The notes under the pieces were generated by a model, which saw only the letters and a program-made list of their open reading frames with translations, did not search any database and was not told where the DNA came from. DNA of 64,000 nt from Blattamonas nauphoetae. Lineage: Eukaryota; Preaxostyla; Oxymonadida. Location: the NCBI GenBank assembly GCA_033064195.1, contig JARBJD010000001.1, forward strand, positions 310,001 to 374,000. The letters run 5' to 3'. A program made the translations under genes and the position numbers. Shown one piece after another: positions 44,108 through 55,429 of this stretch; the stretch's first letter is position 1; each line of letters begins with the position of its first letter.

Positions 44108-44894
44108 GAACCAATTGGGTTGAAGTGAAGAGTTATTTCAAGTCGCTTAGCAATGTCCACTGCAGTGTTATCGGCAAATTATGCGGCCAGGTTTGAACTG
44201 GTGGCGGCATCGGCTGTCAACATGATACATTCCTCGATAGAATCCAAGATTGTATGCTAAGGCACAATCAAATCTATTTGTCGATGAATATCGATCAACA
44301 AGGGAACTGAGGTGAGGGAAAATTCCGGGGCCGTGGACAGGGCTCAATTTAGAAAAGAAGTTTCTCCTGATGCGTCTGATCCAGATATTGTGATGGTGGG
44401 ATCGATTTTGAACAATGATTTTGTCATAGAAGTTCGTGCGGATATCCGATCACGACCGTGATTGGATACTGTGGATTCGAGCCAAGAGGGGTTGAATTTA
44501 GATTCCCAATTGGTCTCGACGTTTCTCCATGGTGTTTTGATGACGATGGCGGTGTTCGTGCCGCTTTTTCTTAGTATTTTTCGATTCAGTTTCTGTTTTC
44601 CTTCCGCGATGGGATGGATGAAAGAGCTCGGAGGTGAAAAGATTGGTGAGAGGAAATAGGTGGAAAGATAAGGAAGATTGGGCATTGAAGAAGAGGTGGA
44701 GGAATTGATGGATGAATACAATGGAGATTGGTGTCAATGTGTCAATGGTAAAATCGTGACTTTTATTTTATCAATTTTTTAGGAGGTCCGCGGGTCCACA
44801 AGTCCACTGACTAGTTAGAAATTTATCACATTTCTCATTTTGTTTATGTGGACTTTTAGCTTGTGTAACAGCACTATTAGGCCATGATCAATTC

Positions 44895-45000
44895 GTTTTA
44901 ACCAATTTATGCAACTGATCATCAAGTCACGTCTCAACGGAAAGGAGCAGCTGGTTTTGTTATGAACCTACCGGAAGGGCGGTACAAAAAATCACTCCCA
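44895..45000 (+). repeat. Inverted repeat pair, right arm
   Basis: Plus-strand partner of 43625-43730, beginning near 'cgttttaacc' and running through 'gcagctggttttgt'. It belongs to an unidentified dispersed element. Confidence 0.5.
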
Positions 45001-46480
45001 TTCGATGGCTGTGCCTATTGTGTCAAGTAATTCGTGCTCCGAGTGTTCAGAAAACTGTGTTCATGCATGCAATGGTTACGCTTGATCCCTTCGTCTGTGA
45101 CTTTGAACACTTCCCTTGTTGAAGAGGGAAAGTCTTTGTGGAATGTTTCAATAAATCCCTCCCAAACAGTCCGCTTCCGTCGAATTGCGTCATGTGTTTC
45201 ACTTCAACAATCTTTCATGATTGTGAAGTGTTTTCCAAAAAATTGACACATTTTTGTTTTCATAAACGCGGTCAAGGGTGACACGAAACCTTTGTCTAGG
45301 AGATGAAAAATGGATCACTCAATTTCGGTCGTACCCAGGGCTTTCCAAAAATACCCATACTTTTCTGGAAGTGGACGAAAAAATGAAAATGCTCGTTTGT
45401 TGAAGACCCTTCAGATTCTTAAGAAATCTCTTGTTTTAAACAGAGCTGTGAAGTGAAATAGAGATTGTCCAGTCTGCGGACAACAAATGAACAATAAAGT
45501 GGGACTCATGATCTGTCAAACTGAATATGAGGCTATGAGGAGACAGGGGGGATATGAATATGCACTGCAGTTGTTAACGTTTGCGGAGGATGTGAGAGAA
45601 GATCGAGTTTCTTCTTCGTGTTCCTGTTGTTGGGAGAAAGAAGAGTGGGCTTGAGTTGTTTGAATCGGTCATCTTGTTCTTCATGTTGGAGGATGACGTG
45701 GAAGATTGTCCTTTATGCAATTGATCTGCTGGAGGAATTCAGCTATATTTGATCATATCGTTCTCAGCTCTCCTCTCTTCACTTGACCAAGACAATGCCG
45801 ATTTGGGAGCAGTGGATCTGCTACACTGGAGAACACGCAACTTTTTGGATGGGTGGATGACCGCCTTCACACCAGACAGTGGAGGAGTGGTAATACTAAT
45901 GACCCTTTCTTGAACACCATGTCCAACAAACTCTGTTCCGATTCTCTAGTTCACTCGTTTAAAATACTGAATCAACATCATCACGTCCCATTTGGACGAT
46001 GTTGATGTCATCTGTCCGGATTGTGCAGTCATCTAAACCTCAGCCCGACAAAGCGGGTTCGACGTCACTAACTGGAAGTTAACATGTTGTACGAACGGCT
46101 GTAACCGGTAAAATGCTGTCTGCATCTATGCAATCAAGTTCTGCACCCTCTACAACATCGAAGGGACAGACTAAGACACCCACGCAGAAGGAGGATCCCT
46201 CTTTTTCAGCTTGAGAAAACTGGAATTAATGGAGTAAATCACCGTGCAGAACTGCAAATCGAATGGAAAAAGATCAGGAATTGACTGTCTAGTCGACCAA
46301 ACGTATATCATCAGATCGTGTCGTGACATGATGATGTTTCAACAACTTTCACGAATTATTCGCTCACATGATGCACTTGAGGTGAAATCTGATCAATTAT
46401 CGCAACAACGTATGAAAATCTTGAGATTCGAGAAAATCTGATCCCCAGCTACCGCCTGCACGCAGTAATGCAATCCCCCT
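45001..46480. other. Non-genic stretch, decayed
   Basis: No frame longer than about 70 codons that resembles protein. A local plus-strand segment (about 45995-46180) encodes Cys pairs (VICPDCAV, CCTNGCN) split by stops and may be a remnant of a zinc-binding domain. Nothing else recognised. Confidence 0.4.
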
Positions 46481-47709
46481 TCGTCGACGTGATTATCTTC
46501 GAAACAATGCCCAAAACGACTCCCATTCGTCTTGTGGAATGGTCTGAAGACGTTTATGAAGAAGGACGATGATGACAACACGTGGATTCCAGATAACAAT
46601 TCGGTTGATCCTTCACAACTCCAACTTTCCTCACTCGACTCCGTTCCTCTTCTCGGTCTCTACCACTACACTCCGTCACCATCAACTATGCCACACAACA
46701 CTCTGACATTGAATCACGGGGAATACTGCGCGCTGGTAGGGACGTTGGGATGAGGGAAGCCACTGCTTCTGTCGGCGCTCACAGGGCTAAACGACGCGTG
46801 GGGAGGAAGAAGGTTTGTGGGTGACCAAGCCGTGCTCATGCCACAGGATCCATTTGTGCAGGACACGTCACTGCGAAGCATCAATCTATATGGATCAGAG
46901 TTGGACAAGACGAGGCTGGAGTGTGTGGTGCGTGCATGCTGCTTCAACACGGATGAAAAAGCGAAGCCCGACGGACTGAACACGTTCGTTGGCGGTCACA
47001 GGCGAAAGTTAAGCGGAGGACAGAAGCAGCGGATGTGTCTGGCGCATGTGTGCTATTCGATTCTGATGCAACGCGAGGCCGACTCCAACACATCCTCAGA
47101 CTCTGATTCAGAATCAAACCACAAGCAAGCTGGAGAAGGCCACAGCGGCATGGAGCGAGTGGTGCTTCTGAACAGCCCACGATCGGCGTGCAATATACAA
47201 GCAGCAGACACACCTTTAGAGGAAGGCTACGCTGTACCCACAATTCACTCTGCTCCGTCTCCCTCGCATACTATGGATAAGATAGATGGAAATGAGGAGG
47301 GAGCTGAAACGGAATCAGCCGTACAGTCCACTTGTGTGATCACTCTCCACGCGATCGTGTCGTTATTCATTGTTTCCGTTCTGAAAACACTTGCTGACAC
47401 AGCGGTCGCCCCACTAGAAGAGGCTCTAAAGGAGAAACAGAGGAAGGACGCACAAACCGACACGCGGTCAGATTCTTTCAATTTGGACAACATCGTCTCT
47501 GAGGCCCCAGCGATCTGCCAGATGGGACCAGGCGAGATCATTGTGCGGATAGTGGCCGAGGTGCAGGATCAGAGCGATTGTCATGCAATTGGACGATGCC
47601 ACAAATGTGTGATCGTCTGTCAAACACGCCAACACTTCCATCAAACGCTCGCTGCTCGACGTGGGTGTGATCCAAAAGCTGTTCGGGCTGCTTTTGGAAA
47701 GAGGACGTA
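46481..47709 (+). pseudogene. ABCC (MRP-type) ABC transporter pseudogene
   Basis: The plus strand reads GEYCALVGTLG, stop, GKPLLLSALTGL: an ABCC nucleotide-binding domain whose Walker A (normally GxxGSGKSSLLSAL) has TGA at 46751-46753 in place of the serine codon. It continues VLMPQDPFVQDTSLRSINLY (Q-loop and following helix as in MRP proteins) and HRRKLSGGQKQRMCLAHV (ABC signature LSGGQ). After the signature a Ser/Asp-rich insertion appears and no Walker B (four hydrophobics plus DD/DE) can be found. The remaining open frame to 47709 has weak resemblance only. Membrane domains are not visible upstream. It is a host-gene relic, possibly an old duplicate of an MRP pump, and directly abuts the minisatellite. 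Confidence 0.8.
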
Positions 47710-47999
47710 GTGATGATGAGCGTGCCGCTTCGGGTGGAGGGAGAGAGTCGCGATAGTGACGCTTCGTCCTTCTTTCTCTTTGTGATTCTTTGTACAGATG
47801 CATCTCGGCAGTCTCACCCGACTCGACATGATGGAAGGGCTTTGTCAGAACACAGAATAGGTTGTGGAGTCGAAACTGTCCAATGCAATCTCGCCGTCAT
47901 TCACAACGTCGTGCGATCTCTCCACAGGAAGGGCGATGAGACAGCGAGATATCGAATGACTTCACCGTTGAGATCGAATGTGACTGCCTCATCATCTCC

Positions 48000-50960
48000 T
48001 CCATCTCCCGCTCACTATCATCATCTCACTCCATCTCCCACCCACGATCATCGACCCCGTCCACTCCCACCCACGATCATCGTCTCCGTCCACTCACTCA
48101 TCGTCGTCTCCGTCCGCTCCACTCACGATCGTCGTCGTCTCCGTCCACTCCCACTCACGATCATCATCGACTCCGTCCGCTCCCACACACGATCATCATC
48201 GACTCCGTCCGCTCCCACTCACGATCGTCGTCGTCTCCGTCCACTCCCACTCACGATCATCATCGACTCCGTACGCTCCCACTCACGATCGTCGTCGTCT
48301 CCGTCCACTCCCACCCACGATCATCGTCTCCGTCCGCTCCCACTCACGATCGTCGTCGTCTCCGTCCGCTCCCACTCACGATCATCATCGACTCCGTACG
48401 CTCCCACTCACGATCGTCGTCGTCTCCGTCCGCTCCCACACTCGATCATCATCGACTCCGTCCGCTCCCACTCACGATCATCATCGACTCCGTCCGCTCC
48501 CACACACGATCATCATCGACTCCGTCCGCTCCCACACGATCATCATCGACTCCGTCCGCTCCCACTCACGATCATCATCGACTCCGTCCGCTCCCACACA
48601 CGATCATCATCGACTCCGTCCGCTCCCACACACGATCATCATCGACTCCGTCCGCTCCCACACACGATCATCATCGACTCCGTCCGCTCCCACACACGAT
48701 CATCATCGACTCCGTCCGCTCCCACTCACGATCATCGACTCCGTCCGCTCCCACACGATCATCATCGACTCCGTCCGCTCCCACTCACGATCATCATCGA
48801 CTCCGTCCGCTCCCACTACGATCATCATCGACTCCGTCCGCTCCCACGATCATCATCGACTCCGTCCGCTCCCACACGATCATCATCGACTCCGTCCGCT
48901 CCCACACGATCATCATCGACTCCGTCCGCTCCCACTACGATCATCATCGACTCCGTCCGCTCCCACGATCATCATCGACTCCGTCCGCTCCCACTCACGA
49001 TCATCATCGACTCCGTCCGCTCCCACACACGATCATCATCGACTCCGTCCGCTCCCACACGATCATCATCGACTCCGTCCGCTCCCACACACGATCATCA
49101 TCGACTCCGTCCGCTCCCACTCACGATCATCATCGACTCCGTCCGCTCCCACACGATCATCATCGACTCCGTCCGCTCCACACACGATCATCATCGACTC
49201 CGTCCGCTCCCACGATCATCATCGACTCCGTCCGCTCCCACGATCATCATCGACTCCGTCCGCTCCCACTCACGATCATCATCGACTCCGTCCGCTCCCA
49301 CACACGATCATCATCGACTCCGTCCGCTCCACTCACGATCATCATCGACTCCGTCCGCTCCCACACGATCATCATCGACTCCGTCCGCTCCCACACGATC
49401 ATCATCGACTCCGTCCGCTCCCACTACGATCATCATCGACTCCGTCCGCTCCCACACGATCATCATCGACTCCGTCCGCTCCCACACTCGATCATCATCG
49501 ACTCCGTCCGCTCCCACACTCGATCATCATCGACTCCGTCCGCTCCCACTACGATCATCATCGACTCCGTCCGCTCCCACGATCATCATCGACTCCGTCC
49601 GCTCCCACACGATCATCATCGACTCCGTCCGCTCCCACTACGATCATCATCGACTCCGTCCGCTCCCACTCACGATCATCATCGACTCCGTCCGCTCCCA
49701 CACGATCATCATCGACTCCGTCCGCTCCACTCGATCATCATCGACTCCGTCCGCTCCCACTCGATCATCATCGACTCCGTCCGCTCCCACACGATCATCA
49801 TCGACTCCGTCCGCTCCCACTCACGATCATCATCGACTCCGTCCGCTCCCACGATCATCATCGACTCCGTCCGCTCCCACGATCATCATCGACTCCGTCC
49901 GCTCCACTCGATCATCATCGACTCCGTCCGCTCCCACGATCATCATCGACTCCGTCCGCTCCCACACACGATCATCATCGACTCCGTCCGCTCCCACACG
50001 ATCATCATCGACTCCGTCCGCTCCCACACGATCATCATCGACTCCGTCCGCTCCACTCCCGATCATCATCGACTCCGTCCGCTCCCACACGATCATCATC
50101 GACTCCGTCCGCTCCCACTCACGATCATCATCGACTCCGTCCGCTCCCACGATCATCATCGACTCCGTCCGCTCCCACGATCATCATCGACTCCGTCCGC
50201 TCCCACTCGATCATCATCGACTCCGTCCGCTCCCACACGATCATCATCGACTCCGTCCGCTCCCACACTCGATCATCATCGACTCCGTCCGCTCCCACAC
50301 TCGATCATCATCGACTCCGTCCGCTCCCACTCACGATCATCATCGACTCCGTCCGCTCCCACACGATCATCATCGACTCCGTCCGCTCCCACACGATCAT
50401 CATCGACTCCGTCCGCTCCCACTCACGATCATCATCGACTCCGTCCGCTCCCACACGATCATCATCGACTCCGTCCGCTCCCACACACGATCATCATCGA
50501 CTCCGTCCGCTCCCACTCACGATCATCATCGACTCCGTCCGCTCCCACACGATCATCATCGACTCCGTCCGCTCCCACACACGATCATCATCGACTCCGT
50601 CCGCTCCCACGATCATCATCGACTCCGTCCGCTCCCACGATCATCATCGACTCCGTCCGCTCCCACTCACGATCATCATCGACTCCGTCCGCTCCCACAC
50701 GATCATCATCGACTCCGTCCGCTCCCACGATCATCATCGACTCCGTCCGCTCCCACTCACGATCATCATCGACTCCGTCCGCTCCCACACGATCATCGTC
50801 GACTCCGTCCGCTCCCGCACACGATCGTCACCGTCTCCGTCCGCTTCCACTCACGATCATCGACTCCGTCCGCTTCCACTCACGATCGTCATCGTCTCCG
50901 TCCGCTCCCGCTCTCGATCATCATCGACTCCGTCCGCTCCCACTCCCAATCTTCTCGTAT
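48000..50960 (+). repeat. Minisatellite array, 28-32 nt units, roughly 90 or more copies
   Basis: Tandem units built from the core GATCATCATCGACTCC, then GTCCGCTCC, then a variable linker (CAC, CACAC, CACTAC, CACTCAC, CACACAC). Unit lengths of 28, 29, 30, 31 and 32 nt arise only from linker changes. The centre (about 48460-50780) is highly homogeneous. Both edges (48000-48440 and 50790-50950) carry variants such as GATCGTCGTCGTCTCC and CGTCCACTCC, the pattern expected when exchange homogenises the middle. The repeat is C-rich on this strand and has no stop in any forward frame, so it creates an apparent frame of 1111 codons (47710-51045) cycling through RSSSTPSAP, HDHHRLRPLP and TIIIDSVRS. 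I regard it as non-coding. Confidence 0.95.
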
Positions 50961-51045
50961 CCACTTCCTCACACATTGTTTTCCAGCAATTTCTCTTAAA
51001 TCACTTCATGAATCTACATCTGATTGTGGTGTGACTAGAATGTGA

Positions 51046-51576
51046 AAAGAGCAAGAATGGAATATCTGAGAAAAGTATGGGGATGTGATCAAAGCCGGAT
51101 CTCTCCACCAAGATGAAGTTATGACAAAGGCTCCAAGGAAAATGTTCGTCAGAATTATATCAACATGAAAAATCTTAAATCTGAACAAACTGAGCAAGTC
51201 GGCTCCATGGGTGGAAAGCCCTGGTCGTACCCTTCCAAATTAAAGGAAAACAATTCAAACCCTCTTTTAGTGGATATTCTTGCTTTTTAGTCGTTATTCA
51301 AGATCTATTCTCGATTTTGAGTTGATCTGACCCTTAGAATAAACACAAAGTTGTACTCACAGAACCAATTGGGTTAATCAGGCTTGTGCTGATAAATTTC
51401 TTTGATTTTTCCTCTCCTTTTCCATTTTTCTAACCTCTTCCTTATTCCTCTTCAGAGATTCAAAATAAGTGGCGGTCAGTAGATTGATTCACGAGATGGG
51501 AGTATATCCTAGACTCAAAAGAAGAAAGAGTAGATTCAAACTGTTTTTCACTTGACAAAAAAAACCATAAAAAGTC
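51046..51576. other. Intergenic after the minisatellite
   Basis: About 530 bases with no frame or RNA gene recognised, moderately AT-rich. The T-run that should terminate the minus-strand tRNA gene is at its right end (plus-strand A-run near 51557-51565). Confidence 0.45.
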
Positions 51577-51647
51577 TGCGACGTCCGGGAATCGAACCCG
51601 GGTCTCAACGATGGCAACGTTAAATTCTACCACTAAACCAACGTCGC
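51577..51647 (-). tRNA. tRNA-Gly (GCC)
   Basis: 71 nt on the minus strand, 5' GCGACGT ... ACGTCGC A 3', giving a 7-bp acceptor stem plus discriminator A. The D arm contains GGTTTAGTGGTAGAA and the T arm contains CCCGGGTTCGATTCCCGG (TTCGATT box B). The anticodon stem TAACG/CGTTG encloses loop TTGCCAT, so the anticodon is GCC, reading glycine GGC/GGU. No intron. Internal A and B boxes are intact, and downstream on the minus strand a run of eight T residues serves as RNA polymerase III terminator. It looks functional and marks the end of the decayed block. Confidence 0.95.
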
Positions 51648-51771
51648 TTCTGCCGGCACCCCAAAAACATGTGGTTTGCTAGAAGTCCAACTGATTGATC
51701 GTTTGACTTTGGAAAATCACGACCTTTCATAAGTTTGACAAATGAGTGTTCTTTAATCTTATTTGAGATGA

Positions 51772-54700
51772 TTATTGTTTTGATTTTGATGGGACAGATG
51801 ACCAGCCATCATCTTCTTCATCTGCCTTTCTTCTGGATTTCTTCTTTGTTGTTGTTTCCCAGCCTTCGTCCCCTTTGTCCCTCGTTTCAGATGGTTGTTC
51901 CACGGTTTTCTGAAGCTTGTCCTTCCATGAGCCCGCTTTTGGCTTTTCCGCTGTGGTCTGCGTTGGACTTTTCGAAGGTGCTGGTGAATCATCACCACGG
52001 CGTTTCCAAGGATCATTGTCAGCTGCTGGCTTGCGTGTTGTTTCGGTATTTTGTGCTTTCTGTTTCCAAGCAGGTGTTGCCCTTGGTTTCTGCTCTTCGG
52101 AGGGCACTGGTGTTGAATCATTTGAAGGTACTGGTGAATCGTCACCACGTCGTTTCCAGGGATCATTGACAACAGCAGGCTTGCTTTCAGTTTGTGTGAG
52201 TGCTTTGTTTTTCCATGCAGGTGTTGCTCTTGGTTTCTGTTCGTCAGAGGGCACTGGTGTTGTGTCCTTTGAAGGCGCCGGAGATTCATCGTCGCGGCGT
52301 TTCCAAGGATCATTGTCAGCTGCTGGTTTGCGTGTTGTTTCTGAAGTCTGGGCCTTTTGTTTCCATGCAGGTGTTGGTCTTGACTTCGGCTCTTCGGATG
52401 GCACTGGTGTTGAATCATTTGAAGGTACTGGTGAATCATCATCACGACGCTTGAAAGGATCGTTGACAGCGGCAGGCTTGGTTGTGGCTGCTTCTGGATT
52501 TTGTGCCTTTTGTTTCCACGCAGATGCTGCTCTCGCTTTCTCCATCTGCAGACGGTCTCTTTCGAGTTTCTCTTTTGCGAGACGTTCTTGTTCCTCTCGC
52601 TCTAATCGAATGTATTCTTCTTCTTCTGCACGCCGTTCTTCTTCGATCTCCCACTCGATGAGAGCAGTCATTCGTTCGTCCTCTTCTCGCATCATCTGCC
52701 GTTGGTTCTGTAGCATCTCAGCCAGCGCATTCCGGATCCGATGGACATTCTGTCTCTTGGCATCGATGGCTTCCATGAAGATGCGGGCGTCGTGCTCCAT
52801 CGGATGGATTGACTCCCTCAGCTTGATCAGACGCTCCCACTCCTCGCGGTCCTTGTGAGCCCGCTCCTCCTTCACGTCGAGGTAGTTCTGGTACGCCTTC
52901 TCTTCCGCCTTCTTTTGGAACTCGCGTCTCAGCGGGATCTCCCTCTCCCGTGCAGCACGGATGAAGAAGTCGCGTTGCTGAATGGCCTGCTTCACGACTC
53001 GCGTGGTTCCGATCTGAAGACGGTTGAGCTCCTCCTCTTTTGTCTTCACGTATTGTTCAATCGAGTCTGCGTCACCCTTTGCGAGGACGTCAGGGTCGAT
53101 GGTGACCTTGAGAACAGACGCGAACTGTTTGGCGATTCCAATTCGACGCTGCTGTTCTTTGTATCTCTTCTCCTCGTCGTCCCTCTTCTTTTGCTCCTTC
53201 ATGCGGCGTTCTCTCTCCTCCCTCTCCTTCTCTTCGTGCTCCAGCTGACGGATTCTCAAATCTTTCTCCGAAATCTGTCTGTTCTGGATCTCTCTATATT
53301 CTTTCCGCTCCTCGATGATCAACGATCGCTTCAGGATGTCGTTTCTGGTTTGTGGAAGAGCTGACATCACTTTTAGGAAGTACGTGCGGACTGTGTGTGT
53401 GTCCATCCTGTCGGAAGAGCCAGCGATTGCACTGTCGAGGATACATTTGAGGGACGGAGGTTCGTTGATGCTGCTTGCGCGTGATTTGTTGTGTGGCTCC
53501 AGGGTCTCTGCGAGGACACAGACAGATCGATGCACTTCGCAAGCAAAACGGGGAAGAAGATTGGACTTCGAATTGTTCGTGAGGAATGAGCCGGTGTCTT
53601 CGAGTGACGACAGGAACACAATCGAGTTTGTTCGTTGGTTGATTCGAGCTGTGATTCCCGTCTGCTTGAAGATGGAGAACAACGAGAGCTGAAGTGTGAC
53701 TGGGCTGAGGTCGAAGCAGAGCTGGCCGAGGGTGGTGAGTGACAGCGATGAATACACAAGCGAGCACTGTTTCACGATCTTCACAATGAGGACGTGCTTG
53801 ATGGCTTGGTAATACGGTGCAGCAATTGGCATCTCCTTCACTGCTTCCAACAGGCGCTGGCTCTCGCGGCTAAGAATCTTTGGCTGGCATTCAGTTTCAG
53901 CGACTTTGAAGAGCTCGGCGATGGGCTGCGGGACGATGTTGAGGATGTCCTTCTCCAAAAGCTCTTCGATGTATGTTTTTCGGTCTGTTCTTTTGTTAAA
54001 TCCGAGTGTCGTTGCAAAATCTGCCATTCGATCGCGTTCGGCTTGGTTGCGGAGGACGAGATCGTTGCTGTTTTTTTCTGGCTCCATTTGCGGGATGCAT
54101 AGTGCGGAAAGGAGTGCAAGTGTTGCGGTGGTCTGAATCTCTTCCAGGGCTTCCTGGTCTCGTTTGGTGGTCTGTCCCTCGCGGCGGTGTTGATAGGAAA
54201 TCAGGCGGAGAAGGAACAACTCAAACTCAACCTGAGAGTGGAGGAAGAAATGGTTGCAGATCCAGAACAGGTCAACAAGCTTGGCGTAGTACACGCGGAG
54301 GAAAGAGGCTCGGATGGGAAGGGTGCTTGTCTGGAGGAGGCGTTGGATGTCCTCGACTGTCTTGAATGCCTCTTTGTACGAACCCAACTTCACAGCAGTG
54401 TCCATCTGATCCAATCGAATTTGGAGTTGTCTGTGGATACCTTCGGATGTCGAGATAATGGCAGAGCGACCTTGTGTGAATGATTCACCAGAAATAAGTT
54501 TTTCGAGGTGATTTCGGAGTTGGTCGCAGAGATAGCTGAAATCCTTTTTGCGTTGGTTTGTGACGCAAAAATCGAATGCAAGTTTGACAATCTTTTCGTA
54601 GAGTGTATCGAGTTTCAAGTGGGCACGAATCAAGTCGAGGCACATTCGGTATGATGCAAAGAGGAATTGGTGAAGAGGAGCAATGACATCTACGTCATGG

Positions 54701-55182
54701 TTAGATTGTCGAAGTGCTGTAGTCGCGTCTTTGTTTGGATCATCAGTTGGAGCAGCAAGATCCTGTTTGGTCTTTTCTGCGGCTTCGACTTGTTCTTGAA
54801 CGCTGTCCAGGAATGTTGTGAGAACAATTCCAAATGATTGAATGGCTACATTTTGGGAATTGAATCTGTATTGGGTTAGAACCTCCTTAATGACAGAAAG
54901 ATCTTTCTTTTGTTTCACAGCTAATTGGACGAAAAGCTTGGTCGCTTCTTCGTAATCTCGGTTATAATCACGTTTCCTGAGAAGAGATGCCTGGAGAACA
55001 TCGAGAGCAGTCTCGACAGCTCCGATTTGAATCATATCTACAGATAAATGTGAAGAACATATGTGAGGAAGTAAAACGACAGTGGAGAGAATGAAAGGGT
55101 ATCATGAGAATAAAATCAAGAGATTAGATCTCACACTTTTCGCTTGAATGTGGACAGAATCATAGTGATCACGGTACGTCAT
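51772..55182 (-). CDS. EIF3A: Translation initiation factor eIF3 subunit a
   Basis: Exons 55182-55137 and 55037-51772 with one 99-nt intron (GTGTGA...TGTAG); 1103 residues. The join gives MTYRDHYDSVHIQAKNMIQI and then GAVETALDVLQASLLRK, the conserved eIF3a N-terminal TPR-like start. A PCI domain lies near 430-500 (YSSLSLTTLGQLCFDLSP, INQRTNSIVFLSS). A long charged helix (about 560-850, with REIPLRREFQKKAEEKAYQ) corresponds to the spectrin-like region that binds eIF3b and eIF3g. From about 850 to 1050 there are four tandem copies of a unit of about 50 residues with the core PAWKQKAQ ... NDPWKRRDDxSPxPS, a lineage-specific tail replacing the mammalian decapeptide repeats. The extreme C-terminus is Lys- and Asp-rich. 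eIF3a scaffolds eIF3 on the 40S subunit. Confidence 0.93.
51930..52530 (-). repeat. Four coding repeats of about 150 bp inside eIF3a
   Basis: Each copy encodes AWKxKA ... NDPWKRRxDDSPxPS ... TPVPSxEQKPRxTP. Copies agree closely at DNA level (for example 'tcatcacgacg'/'tcgtcacgacg' next to 'ttgaaagg'/'tccaagg'), which indicates recent duplication or homogenisation. Confidence 0.8.
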
Positions 55183-55429
55183 GTGAAATGTTGACGATCG
55201 GCCCTCTTTTCACGATGCCAATTTGTCAATTCTAATCATCGAGAAATGACTTGTTTGTGAAAAAAGGATTCAATCAATTTGTTTTTCTGCCTCCGAAGAA
55301 GCAAATAATGACCCTCTCAGAAAATCTCCCGAAGAAAGAAATACAATTTGAAAGTTGAGTTTAGGCAGCTCGTCTGAATTAGGACGGAAGAAAGATCTCC
55401 GAAAAACGAAATGATATGCAGTCAGAGAA

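Noticed and set aside
44344-44721. A 125-codon minus-strand frame, Ser/Pro-rich with a Lys/Arg middle
   Set aside because: No motif, no splice partners, and it sits between decayed repeats; likely a chance or relic frame.
48000-50960. A CRISPR array
   Set aside because: There are no unique spacers: variation is confined to 1-4 nt linkers between near-identical units, and the host is a eukaryote.
47710-51045. An 1111-codon open frame over the minisatellite
   Set aside because: The frame exists only because the repeat unit lacks stops in every forward frame. Unit lengths of 28-32 nt shift the frame constantly, so no fixed protein sequence is under selection.
51759-52445. A 228-codon minus-strand frame overlapping the eIF3a tail
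   Set aside because: It is an out-of-frame reading of the four coding repeats (HQYLQMIQHQCPPKSRNQ type); the eIF3a frame is the conserved one.
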